Positions 36,233 through 44,304 of a stretch of 64,000 nt of DNA are shown in pieces. Below the pieces are notes generated by a model that saw nothing but the letters and a program-made list of their open reading frames with translations, was not told where the DNA came from and searched no databases. How positions within the stretch are numbered: the first letter of the stretch is position 1; every line of letters starts with the position of its first letter. The stretch is taken from assembly GCF_004792685.1 (NCBI RefSeq), contig NZ_SRXT01000010.1, positions 1 through 64,000 on the forward strand. The letters run 5' to 3'. The translations under genes were made by a program, and so were the position numbers. Source of the stretch: Sphingomonas gei (GTDB lineage: Bacteria; Pseudomonadota; Alphaproteobacteria; Sphingomonadales; Sphingomonadaceae).

Positions 36233-37078
36233 CTATTCATATGCCCGCACGACATAGGGTCGATCGGTGACGCCGGTGAGCTCGACCACGAGAGTACGCG
36301 ACGCGCGCCCACCGCCGGGGAGGGTGGCGACCGCCTCGATCGAGATCGGGCGATCGACGAGCAGAGGCGCGTCGGCGAAGGCGAGCGCCGTGCGTTGGCC
36401 GGCGAGCTCACGCGCCCGATCGATCACCTTTACCCCGCCCTCCTCACCCGCATCCATCACCGCGAGCGCACGCGGATCGGCATATTGCGCGTCGAAACCG
36501 CTGCGCAGCGTCCAGGTCGTGACATAGGGGCGGATGCGCGCGACCGTCGCAGCGTCCAGCCCGCGGACCCGCGCGAGTTCGTCGATCGATGCGAGCTGGC
36601 CTCCGGGAGGCGACAGGCCGGCGGCGCGATAGTAGGGTTCCTCGGCACCGAAAGGCCGTTTGATCTCGTCATCGTCGATCCAGTCGAGGAGTGAGTCGCG
36701 CGCGATCAGCAGCGACTCGCCGCCGAGCCCCGCCTGTTCGAGCAGACTGGTGGCCTGTGCCTCGTCGAGCAGGCCCAGCGGAACCTTGCCGCGCTCGTCG
36801 CGAATGGCGATCCGCAGGCGGGCGCCTGCGAAATCCATTGCGTGGACTTGGCCGTCCGCTGCCCAGCGCTGGGTGACGTCGTCGGCGAGGATGCGACTGA
36901 GGCCAAACGCAATGCCCGCATCGGCGGCGGCGGCGGCCTGCATCTGCGCCTGTTCGGCCCCGGCGTCCTCGATTCCCATGCGCGTCGCAGTGAGCACCGT
37001 CAGCGCCATCGTCGCGAACACGGCAATGCTCGCCACGGCCGCGACCAGGGCATAGCCCTCCTCGCCGCGACGGCTCAC
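36233..37078 (-). CDS. gspK: Type II secretion minor pseudopilin GspK
   Basis: 281 residues. The N-terminus has the prepilin-type segment GYALVAAVASIAVFATMALT without the Glu at +5, as expected for GspK. The globular domain includes LLDWIDDDE, RVRGLDAATVARIRPYVT and two helical subdomains. It caps the T2SS pseudopilus tip with GspI and GspJ. It starts with GTG 37078 inside the gspD stop (GTGA). Its placement after gspD instead of between gspJ and gspL is unusual. Confidence 0.9.
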   Translation of the reverse strand: MSRRGEEGYALVAAVASIAVFATMALTVLTATRMGIEDAGAEQAQMQAAAAADAGIAFGLSRILADDVTQRWAADGQVHAMDFAGARLRIAIRDERGKVPLGLLDEAQATSLLEQAGLGGESLLIARDSLLDWIDDDEIKRPFGAEEPYYRAAGLSPPGGQLASIDELARVRGLDAATVARIRPYVTTWTLRSGFDAQYADPRALAVMDAGEEGGVKVIDRARELAGQRTALAFADAPLLVDRPISIEAVATLPGGGRASRTLVVELTGVTDRPYVVRAYE

Positions 37079-39129
37079 GGGATCCGGCCTTCGGTGCGGA
37101 AAGGCTCCAGCGTGCGCAGCTTGGTGCGCAGTTCCTCGGTGACCGCGCGGCCGTCGTCGGGGGTGCGGATGACGTGCGGCTTGAGCAGCACGATCAGCTC
37201 GGTGCGATTCTGCAGATTGTTGTGGCTCCCGAACAGCCCGCCGATGATCGGGATGCGCGACAGGATCGGGATGCCGTTCTTGCCGAGGCTCTTCGAATCG
37301 CGGAACAGCCCGCCCAGCGCGATGACCTGGCCGTCCTGCACCGCGACCGAAGTCGAGATGCGCCGGGTCGAGATGGTCGGCGAGGACGGCGACCTGTCAC
37401 CGCTCGCATTGGGAGCGTTGACGTTGACATCGCTCACTTCCTGCGAAATGTCGAGCAGGACGAGCCCGCCCGCATTGACCCGCGGGGTGACCTTGAGGAT
37501 CACGCCGGTGTCGCGATAGGTGATCGAATTGACGATCGGCGCGTCGGGGTTTTCGACGCTGACCGCGCTCCCGGACGAGACCGGTACCTGGTCGCCGACC
37601 TGCAGCGCTGCGGTCTGGTTGTTGAGCGTGACCAGCTTGGGCGCCGACACCACCTTGATGTTGGTGCGCTGCTCTAGCGCGTTGAGCGCGACCGAGATGC
37701 TGTTGCCGGCGAGAAAATAGGAAAAGCCTGCCTGTGTGGGGCCGGTCGGCATGCCGGCGCCGTCGGTTACGCGGAAATTGCTGTCGCCGCTGAGCCAGTT
37801 CCACTGGACGCCGTAGCGCAACGTATCGGTCAGCGTCACTTCGGTGATCGCCGCTTCGATCATCACCTGGACCGGCGGCACATCGAGCTTGCGGAGCGCG
37901 TCCTCGATCGTCGCGTAGTCGCGCGGCGTGCCGTAGACGACAATCGCATTGTTGACGTCGTCGGCGGTGATCTTTCCGCCTGCGGCGCCCGTCTCGCGCA
38001 TGTCTGTGGCGGGCTGCGCGGCGCCGCTGCCCGGTTGTGCAGCGGCACTTGCGCCGGGCGGCGGCTTCGGTGCCGACGACGCGGCGCGGCCGCCAGCCTG
38101 ATCATTGGCGGAGAAGGGATCGTCGTCGCCCGCTTCCTCGTCGCCGCCAGTGCCAAAGGCGCGATTGAGCGTCCGCGCGAGATCGCGGGCGCGGCCGTTC
38201 TGGACGCGATAGACGAAGATCCGGCGCTCGGCATTCTCGCCTTCGCGGTCGAGCACCTCGATCCAGCGGCGGATGTCGTCGAGATATTGGCGCTGGGTAC
38301 TGACCGCGAGGATGCCGTTCAATCGCTCCATCGTGATCAGCCGGACGAGACCGCGCGTAGGCGCGTCGGAGGCATTGATGAGCTTGTCGAGTTCGGGGAC
38401 GATCAGCCGCGCGTCGGTGCGCTCGGGGACGAAGAGCGCGAAGCTCATGTTGCGCAGCCAGTTGACATCGAACTGCTTGACGAGATCGCGCGCGCTGGCG
38501 CGCTGGCCGGTCGTTCCCGCGATCGTGATGCGGTTTCCCGCTGCGTCGATTGCACTGACGACCCCGGGCAGCGCGCCGTCGAGCACCTTCTTGAGCTCCT
38601 CGGCGTTGATGAAGCCGAGCGCAATCACTTCGGTGCCGAAGCCGATTGCGTCAGGCGCGACGGGTGCCTGCGCCGCCGTCACCGTCCGCACGATGTAGCC
38701 CTTGCCGACCGGGACCAATGCGAGGTTCGCAGAGCGGAGCGCCCCCTCGAACAGCGGAATGATCTCCGATCGCGCGACACTCCCCGGCGTGACGAGCGAA
38801 ACCTGTCCGCTGGCGGTGGGATCGACCTCGACTGCGATCCCGGTGACTTCCTGGACGGAGGCCGCGACCGTGCGCACGTCTGCCCCGGGCAGGTTCACGC
38901 TGATATTGCCGGGTCTGGCGGCCTGCGGCCGTATCGCGGGCGGACCCGGCGGTGCGCTCTCGCCGGCGACGATCGTCGAGCGGACCTGCGGCGCGCCGCG
39001 CTCCGCCTCGGCCACGATCGCCGGCGCCTCGGGCACCGCGATCGGTCGCGGAGGCGGATTGCCGGTGCACCCGGCGCCCGCCAGCGCCAGTGCCGCCACG
39101 CCCGTTCGAAGCTCCAGACGTGCGCCCAT
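37075..39129 (-). CDS. gspD: Type II secretion outer-membrane secretin GspD
   Basis: 684 residues from ATG 39129; the open frame runs further upstream, but this ATG starts a lipoprotein signal ending in ALAGAGC. N-domains follow (ISVNLPGADVRTVAASVQEV; RTDARLIVPELDKLIN). A Pro/Gly-rich loop lies at about 320-375, then the secretin core with DVPPVQVMIEAAITEVTLTD, VPVSSGSA and QEVSDVNVNA. VIALGGLFRDSKS and GIPILSRIPIIGGLFG follow in the C-terminal half. It forms the outer-membrane channel of the T2SS. The lipid signal suggests self-targeting or a pilotin-independent route; no gspS is seen. Confidence 0.95.
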   Translation of the reverse strand: MGARLELRTGVAALALAGAGCTGNPPPRPIAVPEAPAIVAEAERGAPQVRSTIVAGESAPPGPPAIRPQAARPGNISVNLPGADVRTVAASVQEVTGIAVEVDPTASGQVSLVTPGSVARSEIIPLFEGALRSANLALVPVGKGYIVRTVTAAQAPVAPDAIGFGTEVIALGFINAEELKKVLDGALPGVVSAIDAAGNRITIAGTTGQRASARDLVKQFDVNWLRNMSFALFVPERTDARLIVPELDKLINASDAPTRGLVRLITMERLNGILAVSTQRQYLDDIRRWIEVLDREGENAERRIFVYRVQNGRARDLARTLNRAFGTGGDEEAGDDDPFSANDQAGGRAASSAPKPPPGASAAAQPGSGAAQPATDMRETGAAGGKITADDVNNAIVVYGTPRDYATIEDALRKLDVPPVQVMIEAAITEVTLTDTLRYGVQWNWLSGDSNFRVTDGAGMPTGPTQAGFSYFLAGNSISVALNALEQRTNIKVVSAPKLVTLNNQTAALQVGDQVPVSSGSAVSVENPDAPIVNSITYRDTGVILKVTPRVNAGGLVLLDISQEVSDVNVNAPNASGDRSPSSPTISTRRISTSVAVQDGQVIALGGLFRDSKSLGKNGIPILSRIPIIGGLFGSHNNLQNRTELIVLLKPHVIRTPDDGRAVTEELRTKLRTLEPFRTEGRIP

Positions 39130-39131
39130 CA

Positions 39132-39641
39132 CTATACCCCTTTGCCGGCTGCTGTGGTGACCGGCCCCGACGGGCCGAAGCGGACGGTCATGCGCTCGCC
39201 GCCTCGTACCAACCGAACCTCGTCGCGCGTCACGCGATGGACTCGCCATTCGCCGATCCTCTGCCCGGGCCCCGCGCGGAGAGTCCGCTCGCCGGGGCCC
39301 CGCACCACGGCGAAAGTCGCACGGCCGATCTGGATAACGCCGAGCACCGAATAGCCGCCGAGCGGCGCCTGGCTTCCTGCCGCGGCTTCCTTCGGCGGCG
39401 ACAGGATCGGCGTGAATATCGATCGCACATTCGTGGCAGGGACGGCGATCGCCACCGGCGGTCGATCCGCAACGAGGCGTGCAGGCGAAGCTCCTCGCAC
39501 CGGCCCGACGGCCGGCAGGTCGAGCGCGCTGCCGATGAGCGCCTGGAACGCCACCGCGGCGCAGAGCAAAGCTGCAAGTGCCAGCGGCAACATCGACGAC
39601 CTATCGAGCGGCGGCAGGGCGAAGCGGGATCGTAGCTTCAA
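39132..39641 (-). CDS. gspC: Type II secretion inner-membrane protein GspC (no PDZ domain)
   Basis: 169 residues with an N-terminal membrane span (LPLALAALLCAAVAFQALIG). The HR domain is visible as APLGGYSVLGVIQIGRATFA and WRVHRVTRDEVRL. The usual C-terminal PDZ or coiled-coil domain is missing. The start is TTG 39641, directly after the perfect ribosome site GGAGGTG, inside the last 41 bases of gspM. It connects the inner-membrane platform to the secretin. Confidence 0.85.
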   Translation of the reverse strand: MKLRSRFALPPLDRSSMLPLALAALLCAAVAFQALIGSALDLPAVGPVRGASPARLVADRPPVAIAVPATNVRSIFTPILSPPKEAAAGSQAPLGGYSVLGVIQIGRATFAVVRGPGERTLRAGPGQRIGEWRVHRVTRDEVRLVRGGERMTVRFGPSGPVTTAAGKGV

Positions 39642-40152
39642 TTTCCACCTCCAGTACCGGGGATTGGCCGGGTGCGATTGCGTTGCCGCCGGTGACGCTG
39701 ACGGTTTCGACGATGAGCCAGGGCGGCTGGTTCTGCAGGTGCGCCAGCGCAGCGATGAGCTGCGTCAGCGTCATGCGCGCCTCGGCGCTTGCTCGCACCC
39801 AGCCCGGGCTTGCCTCGACATCGTCGCCCTCGCGGAACTCCCCCCCGGCACCCTCTACCGCGCGCTGCAACCGGTCCCTGAGCCATTCGCGCCCTGCCTC
39901 GGCATTGGGCACGGCGGCGGCGAAGGAAGCCGCGGCTGCCCGCTGGCTCTCGGCGTGCCGACGCAGCCGCGGGATTGCGGCGATCGTCCGGAGATTGCGC
40001 GTATAGGTCAGCGCGAGCCGATCGAGCCGGTCGGCGCGCGACTCGAAGCCGGCGACGATCGGCGCTACGACGAGAAAATAGAGTGCCGCGACCAGCGCGG
40101 TGAGGATCAGCAGCGCGATCAGGCGCCGCTCCCGCGCGGAGGTGGGGCGCAT
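39601..40152 (-). CDS. gspM: Type II secretion protein GspM
   Basis: 183 residues. MRPTSARERRLIALLILTAL precedes one membrane span (LIALLILTALVAALYFLVVA) and a ferredoxin-like periplasmic domain with LIVETVSVTGGNAIAPGQSP and LEVEIEATIPLR. The start ATG 40152 overlaps the gspL stop in TGATG; the longer open frame upstream is a shadow. It partners GspL in the inner-membrane platform. Confidence 0.88.
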   Translation of the reverse strand: MRPTSARERRLIALLILTALVAALYFLVVAPIVAGFESRADRLDRLALTYTRNLRTIAAIPRLRRHAESQRAAAASFAAAVPNAEAGREWLRDRLQRAVEGAGGEFREGDDVEASPGWVRASAEARMTLTQLIAALAHLQNQPPWLIVETVSVTGGNAIAPGQSPVLEVEIEATIPLRPAAAR

Positions 40153-41174
40153 CAGCGCGTGACCCTGGCGGTGATGTCGAAGGGCTCGCCGGTCGGCATC
40201 ACCGTTTGGATTTCGCCCTCCGCCGCGCGAACCGCGGCGAAGCGTCCGGAGCGTCGCAGCGCCGTGGCGACATCGGCCTTTTCGGGACGATAGCCGACCA
40301 GACGAACCGACTCGCCGTCCCAGGCAAGCCGCTGGAGCCAGACGCCAGGAGGCAACGCGCCGCTCACCGCGGCGAATACATTCAGCGGATCGCGGCTGCG
40401 CCGCAGTCCCAGCGACCGCGCGATCAGCCGCCGGTCCTGCTCGCCACGTCGCGCGACGGTCTGCGCGACGTTCATCGCGGGCTGCTGTTCCGCGACGAGC
40501 CGCTCGAACCCCGCGACGCGCGCCGCGTCGCGCCAGATCCAAATCGCGACATTGAGCGTCATCAGGATCGCGACGAACGCCCAGAGCAGCGGAGTCGCGC
40601 TCCGGCGATGCGCGAGCAGCCCTGCCCCGCGCATCGCCGGTGCGAAATCGAGCGGAGGCGCCTGGCGATGCGCCTCCGACAGCACGATCGACACTGGAAC
40701 CAGCCCGGTAGCGGCCGCGACGTCGGCGAGCTCGCGCGCTTTGTCGACCGGCAGTCCTGCGACTTCGATCCGGATTTTGCCCGCCTCATCTGCGGCGCCC
40801 AAATTGCGTGCGGCGATGAGCGCGGAACCGGCGGGGATCGGCAACAGCGTGTCAGCCTCGAACGTGATCATCCGCTGCAGATCGCGTTCGTTCAGCGCGG
40901 GGCGCGTGATCACCCGTATCAGGCAATCACCGGCCGGTATGACGATCGTGACCCACGTCCTCGCCTTTGGGATCGGCACCGCGCGACGGGTGCCGAACGC
41001 GAGCGAAACCAGCGCCCCCCGTTCGACCGCGAACCGCGGCAGGCCACCAGCGGGCGGCCGTCGCGACCGGGCGGGCACCAGCGCGCGGATCTCATCGATC
41101 CACCAGCGCAAGCCCCCAAGCAGCCATTGCCCGATCGTCTGCATGTCGGCATCGAGAAGCAGACCGGGGGTCAC
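40152..41174 (-). CDS. gspL: Type II secretion protein GspL
   Basis: 340 residues. The actin-like cytoplasmic domain contains VTIVIPAGDCLIRVITRPAL, RMITFEADTLLPIP and EVAGLPVDKARELAD. One membrane span follows (LLWAFVAILMTLNVAIWIW), then a periplasmic domain. It recruits the ATPase GspE to the platform. The start is GTG 41174, inside the gspJ stop (GTGA); upstream codons are shadow sequence. Confidence 0.87.
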   Translation of the reverse strand: MTPGLLLDADMQTIGQWLLGGLRWWIDEIRALVPARSRRPPAGGLPRFAVERGALVSLAFGTRRAVPIPKARTWVTIVIPAGDCLIRVITRPALNERDLQRMITFEADTLLPIPAGSALIAARNLGAADEAGKIRIEVAGLPVDKARELADVAAATGLVPVSIVLSEAHRQAPPLDFAPAMRGAGLLAHRRSATPLLWAFVAILMTLNVAIWIWRDAARVAGFERLVAEQQPAMNVAQTVARRGEQDRRLIARSLGLRRSRDPLNVFAAVSGALPPGVWLQRLAWDGESVRLVGYRPEKADVATALRRSGRFAAVRAAEGEIQTVMPTGEPFDITARVTR

Positions 41175-41857
41175 TGCCCCGCTCCACACCCACTGGTGAC
41201 CGGATCGGCGAGGCAGGTGCCGGTCGTCGCATGCGGGCGGATCAGCAGGTCGGGCCATTGGCGCCGGTCGCCCGCCGGGAATTCGACGCGGATACGGATC
41301 AGTTCGGGAGGACTGGTCCGGTCCCACCACCGATTGAGCCAGGCGCGCTCCCCACCCGCGGGAGGCGCACCACGATAGCTGATCGAAAGGCTGGCCGTGC
41401 CGCGCAGCAATGTTGTCGGCGTCCAGCCGGTGAGATCATATCCGCGCGTATCGATCCGTGCCTTGCGCGTGCTCGCCGCGTAGAGGACCAGATCGCCGGC
41501 GGCGGCGCGTGCGAGCCGGAAACGGGCGAGCGCGTCAGGCGCATCGCGATCGGGCGGTGGCGCGACGTAGCTCAGCACCGCGTCGCTGCCACGGAACTCG
41601 ATCACTGGCCTGGCGGTATCGACGCGCACCGCAGGTCGAAGCCGCTCTATCGCGGTGCGAAGGGTGCGCTGTGCGGCGATAATCTCGTCCAGCCCCGACG
41701 CGCGCGTCCGCTCGTGCAGCGCAATAAGGCCGGCCATGCGAAGGCCCGCCAGCAATAGCGACGCGGCTAGGCCCATCAGCGCGAGCGCAACGAGTAATTC
41801 GATCAGCGTGAAGCCCGATGCACCCGGTCGGCTCAATGCGGAAGCCGGCGCATGCAT
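41171..41857 (-). CDS. gspJ: Type II secretion minor pseudopilin GspJ
   Basis: 228 residues with the prepilin signature GFTLIELLVALALMGLAASL (cleavage after Gly, Glu at +5). A typical GspJ globular domain follows, including PELIRIRVEF near the end. It is part of the pseudopilus tip. The assignment as J rather than I or H rests on length and on the position after gspI. It is separated from gspI by four bases. Confidence 0.85.
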   Translation of the reverse strand: MHAPASALSRPGASGFTLIELLVALALMGLAASLLLAGLRMAGLIALHERTRASGLDEIIAAQRTLRTAIERLRPAVRVDTARPVIEFRGSDAVLSYVAPPPDRDAPDALARFRLARAAAGDLVLYAASTRKARIDTRGYDLTGWTPTTLLRGTASLSISYRGAPPAGGERAWLNRWWDRTSPPELIRIRVEFPAGDRRQWPDLLIRPHATTGTCLADPVTSGCGAGQ

Positions 41858-41861
41858 GGGA

Positions 41862-42233
41862 TCAGCGCGCGAGCCGCAGTGTACGAACGCTGGTCAGGCC
41901 GCGCCCCGTCGCGCTGTCTGCAACGCTGATGCGAACCTCCTCGAGCGGCACGCCACTGTCGCGCGCTCCACCGCCGCGCGCGACGCGCGTGATGCGCCAG
42001 TTGAGGCCGTGGCTGTTGCCGGTATCGGCGACGGTGTGGGAATCGCGCGATACCGTCGTCGCGGCGAGCAGCGATTGCGCGAGCAGCACGGCCTCGCGTC
42101 GCTTGGCAACCGTTTGCGCGAAGTGCGCGTTGGTGCTCACCGTGTCGAACAACAGCGCCGACATCGCCGCGATCACCGCGAGTGCGACCAGGGTCTCGAC
42201 CAGGCTGAACCCCGAGGACGCCTCGCCCCTCAT
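41862..42233 (-). CDS. gspI: Type II secretion minor pseudopilin GspI
   Basis: 123 residues. The prepilin signature is GFSLVETLVALAVIAAMSAL with Glu at +5. The remaining domain is short and matches GspI length. It overlaps the gspH stop by ATGA. Confidence 0.88.
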   Translation of the reverse strand: MRGEASSGFSLVETLVALAVIAAMSALLFDTVSTNAHFAQTVAKRREAVLLAQSLLAATTVSRDSHTVADTGNSHGLNWRITRVARGGGARDSGVPLEEVRISVADSATGRGLTSVRTLRLAR

Positions 42234-42670
42234 TGCGCACGCGCTACCGTGCCGAGAGCCTCGTTGACGGAAAGGCGCTGCCTGAAACGTCCATCCGAGA
42301 CCTCGACATCCCCGCCGATCGCACTTCCGTCGGCGAAGAAGCGAATGCCCCGTTCCGGCAGCGCGACCGTCACGGTCTCGGGCAAGCGGTCATCGTGCCC
42401 GCCATAGCTGAAGCCATGACCGTCACGCGCCGTGAGAAAGCGGATGGCCGTGCCACGCGCCACCGCGATGGCGCGCGCCGAGCGGAGACCGAGCTCCACC
42501 CGTCGCGCCGAATCGACGAAACTCTGACGCCGCATCGTCTTCTCAACCGATGGAAAGACGATCCCTGCCATGAGCGAGAGGATAGCGAGGATCACGAGGA
42601 CCTCGACCAGCGTGAATCCGCAGGTCGCAGCGCCGATGCCGCGGCGGCGGAGCTCAATAATTGCCGACAT
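42230..42670 (-). CDS. gspH: Type II secretion minor pseudopilin GspH
   Basis: 146 residues from ATG 42670; the open frame extends upstream but this start leaves the usual leader MSAIIELRRRGIGAATC before GFTLVEVLVILAILSLMAGI. The globular part has RSARAIAVARGTAIRFLTAR and RFFADGSAIGGDVEVSDG, typical of GspH. It overlaps the gspG end by about 17 bases. Confidence 0.87.
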   Translation of the reverse strand: MSAIIELRRRGIGAATCGFTLVEVLVILAILSLMAGIVFPSVEKTMRRQSFVDSARRVELGLRSARAIAVARGTAIRFLTARDGHGFSYGGHDDRLPETVTVALPERGIRFFADGSAIGGDVEVSDGRFRQRLSVNEALGTVARAQ

Positions 42671-43076
42671 CGCGGGCCTCGCCGGTCCCGCCAGGCTGTC
42701 CGTCGGCGCCCAGCGAATAGACGTCGATCTCGCCATGCTCCCCCGGGATCCGCAGCCGATAGGTGCGGCCCCACGGATCGACAATCGCCGATTGTTCGGC
42801 GAGATAGGGGCCGTTCCAGTTGGGCACGTTGGGCGGCTGCTTGACGAGCGCCGCGACGCCTTCCTCCTGCGTCGGATAGCGCGATGCGTCGAGCTTGAAG
42901 AGGCTCAGCGCCGCGGCGACGTTCTTCGCCTGCACACGCGCCGATTGCGACTTCGAGCTGTCGAGATACTTGATCACCTGTGGGCCAACGATCGCCGCGA
43001 GCAATCCGAGGATCGCGAGCACCACCAGCAGCTCGAGCAAGGTGAAACCCGCTTCGCGTCCGTGCCTGTTCTTCAT
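42654..43076 (-). CDS. gspG: Type II secretion major pseudopilin GspG
   Basis: 140 residues. A short positively charged leader precedes GFTLLELLVVLAILGLLAAI, with Glu at +5. The C-terminal part shows the GspG fingerprint RYPTQEEGVAALVKQPPNVP, DPWGRTYRLRIPG and VYSLGADGQPGGTG. It is the main pseudopilus subunit and needs GspO for processing; no gspO is in the window. Confidence 0.95.
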   Translation of the reverse strand: MKNRHGREAGFTLLELLVVLAILGLLAAIVGPQVIKYLDSSKSQSARVQAKNVAAALSLFKLDASRYPTQEEGVAALVKQPPNVPNWNGPYLAEQSAIVDPWGRTYRLRIPGEHGEIDVYSLGADGQPGGTGEARDVGNY

Positions 43077-43092
43077 GGTCTTCCACCCCTGC

Positions 43093-44304
43093 TCATGACG
43101 TCAGCGCGAGATCGTTGAATCCGAGAATCGCCGACATGATCGAGGCGATGATCGCGGCGACCGTCGTTCCCAGCACCACGGTAATTACGGGGGTCAGGAT
43201 GCCGATCAGTCGTTCGATGCGCGTCCGGATGTCGCGATCGAGCACGTCGGCGAGGCGGCCCAGCATCATGCCGAGCTGCGAGGTCTCCTCCCCGGTGCGT
43301 AGGAAGCCGATCGCGAGCCGCGGCAGCGCGCCCGATGCGGCGAGTGGCGCGGTCAGTCCCCCGCCTTCCTTTACGCCTTCGGCGACGCGCGCGATGGTTT
43401 CGCCGAGAATCTGATTGGAAATCGTCCGGCGCGCCAATGCCAGCGCGGCAGGCAAGGCCACCTCGCCCTCGATCAGCGCGCCGAGCGTCCGGGCGAACCG
43501 CGCGGTGTCGATCCGACGGACGAGCTCGCCGAGCAGCGGCAGCAACAGGATCAGGCGGTCGCGCGCGCGCCGGACTGCCGGGCGGCGAAGCGCGATCGCA
43601 GCCCCGAACCCGGCAACCCCGCCTCCGAGCAGCATCGCCAGGCCATAATCGCGCAGCCCGCGGCTGGCCGTCATCACCACGACGGTGGCGGTGGGGAGCC
43701 TGTCGGCGGCGCTCGCGAACATGCTCTCGAACTGCGGCACGACGAACAGCAGCATGAGCAGCACCACGCCGACCGCGATGACCAGCAATGCGATCGGATA
43801 GATCATCGACGAGCCGATCAGGCGACGCAGCTCGGCGTCCTGCTCGAGCGTCGCAGCGAGCCGCGACAATGCCTCGCCGAGCCGACCATTGGCCTCACCC
43901 GCCTCCGTCATCGCGATCGCCGTGGGCGAGAAGAGATCGGGCTTCCGGGACATCGCGTGCGACAAGGGCGCCCCCTCGCGCACGTCGCGCAATATGTCGG
44001 CCAAATGGCCAGCGACGCTCTTGTCGTCGACGTTCTCGATGGCCAACGCGAGTGCGCGATCGAGCTGAAGCCCGGCATCGATCAGCACCGCGAGCTCGCC
44101 GATGCACGTGCACGCCGCCGCCCGCGCCTTCGCCCCGGCGCGCCGCGGCCGCCCCGGCGCGCGCGGCGGAATGACGACGAGCTCGAGCGGCATCGCGCCG
44201 CTTCGCCGCAGGCTCGCCACGGCGTCGTCGCGATCCGATGCGTCCATTTGCCCGGTCAGCGCCGACCCGTCGGAGCGGACGGCACGATAGCGCCAGGTCG
44301 CCAT
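43093..44304 (-). CDS. gspF: Type II secretion inner-membrane protein GspF
   Basis: 403 residues from ATG 44304, which overlaps the gspE stop (TGATG). Two related cytoplasmic helical domains alternate with three membrane spans (YPIALLVIAVGVVLLMLLFV; AMLLGGGVAGFGAAIAL; LTPVITVVLGTTVAAIIASI). GspF-family signatures include ALALAIENV and FLRTGEETSQLGMML. It is the platform protein around which GspE works. Confidence 0.93.
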   Translation of the reverse strand: MATWRYRAVRSDGSALTGQMDASDRDDAVASLRRSGAMPLELVVIPPRAPGRPRRAGAKARAAACTCIGELAVLIDAGLQLDRALALAIENVDDKSVAGHLADILRDVREGAPLSHAMSRKPDLFSPTAIAMTEAGEANGRLGEALSRLAATLEQDAELRRLIGSSMIYPIALLVIAVGVVLLMLLFVVPQFESMFASAADRLPTATVVVMTASRGLRDYGLAMLLGGGVAGFGAAIALRRPAVRRARDRLILLLPLLGELVRRIDTARFARTLGALIEGEVALPAALALARRTISNQILGETIARVAEGVKEGGGLTAPLAASGALPRLAIGFLRTGEETSQLGMMLGRLADVLDRDIRTRIERLIGILTPVITVVLGTTVAAIIASIMSAILGFNDLALTS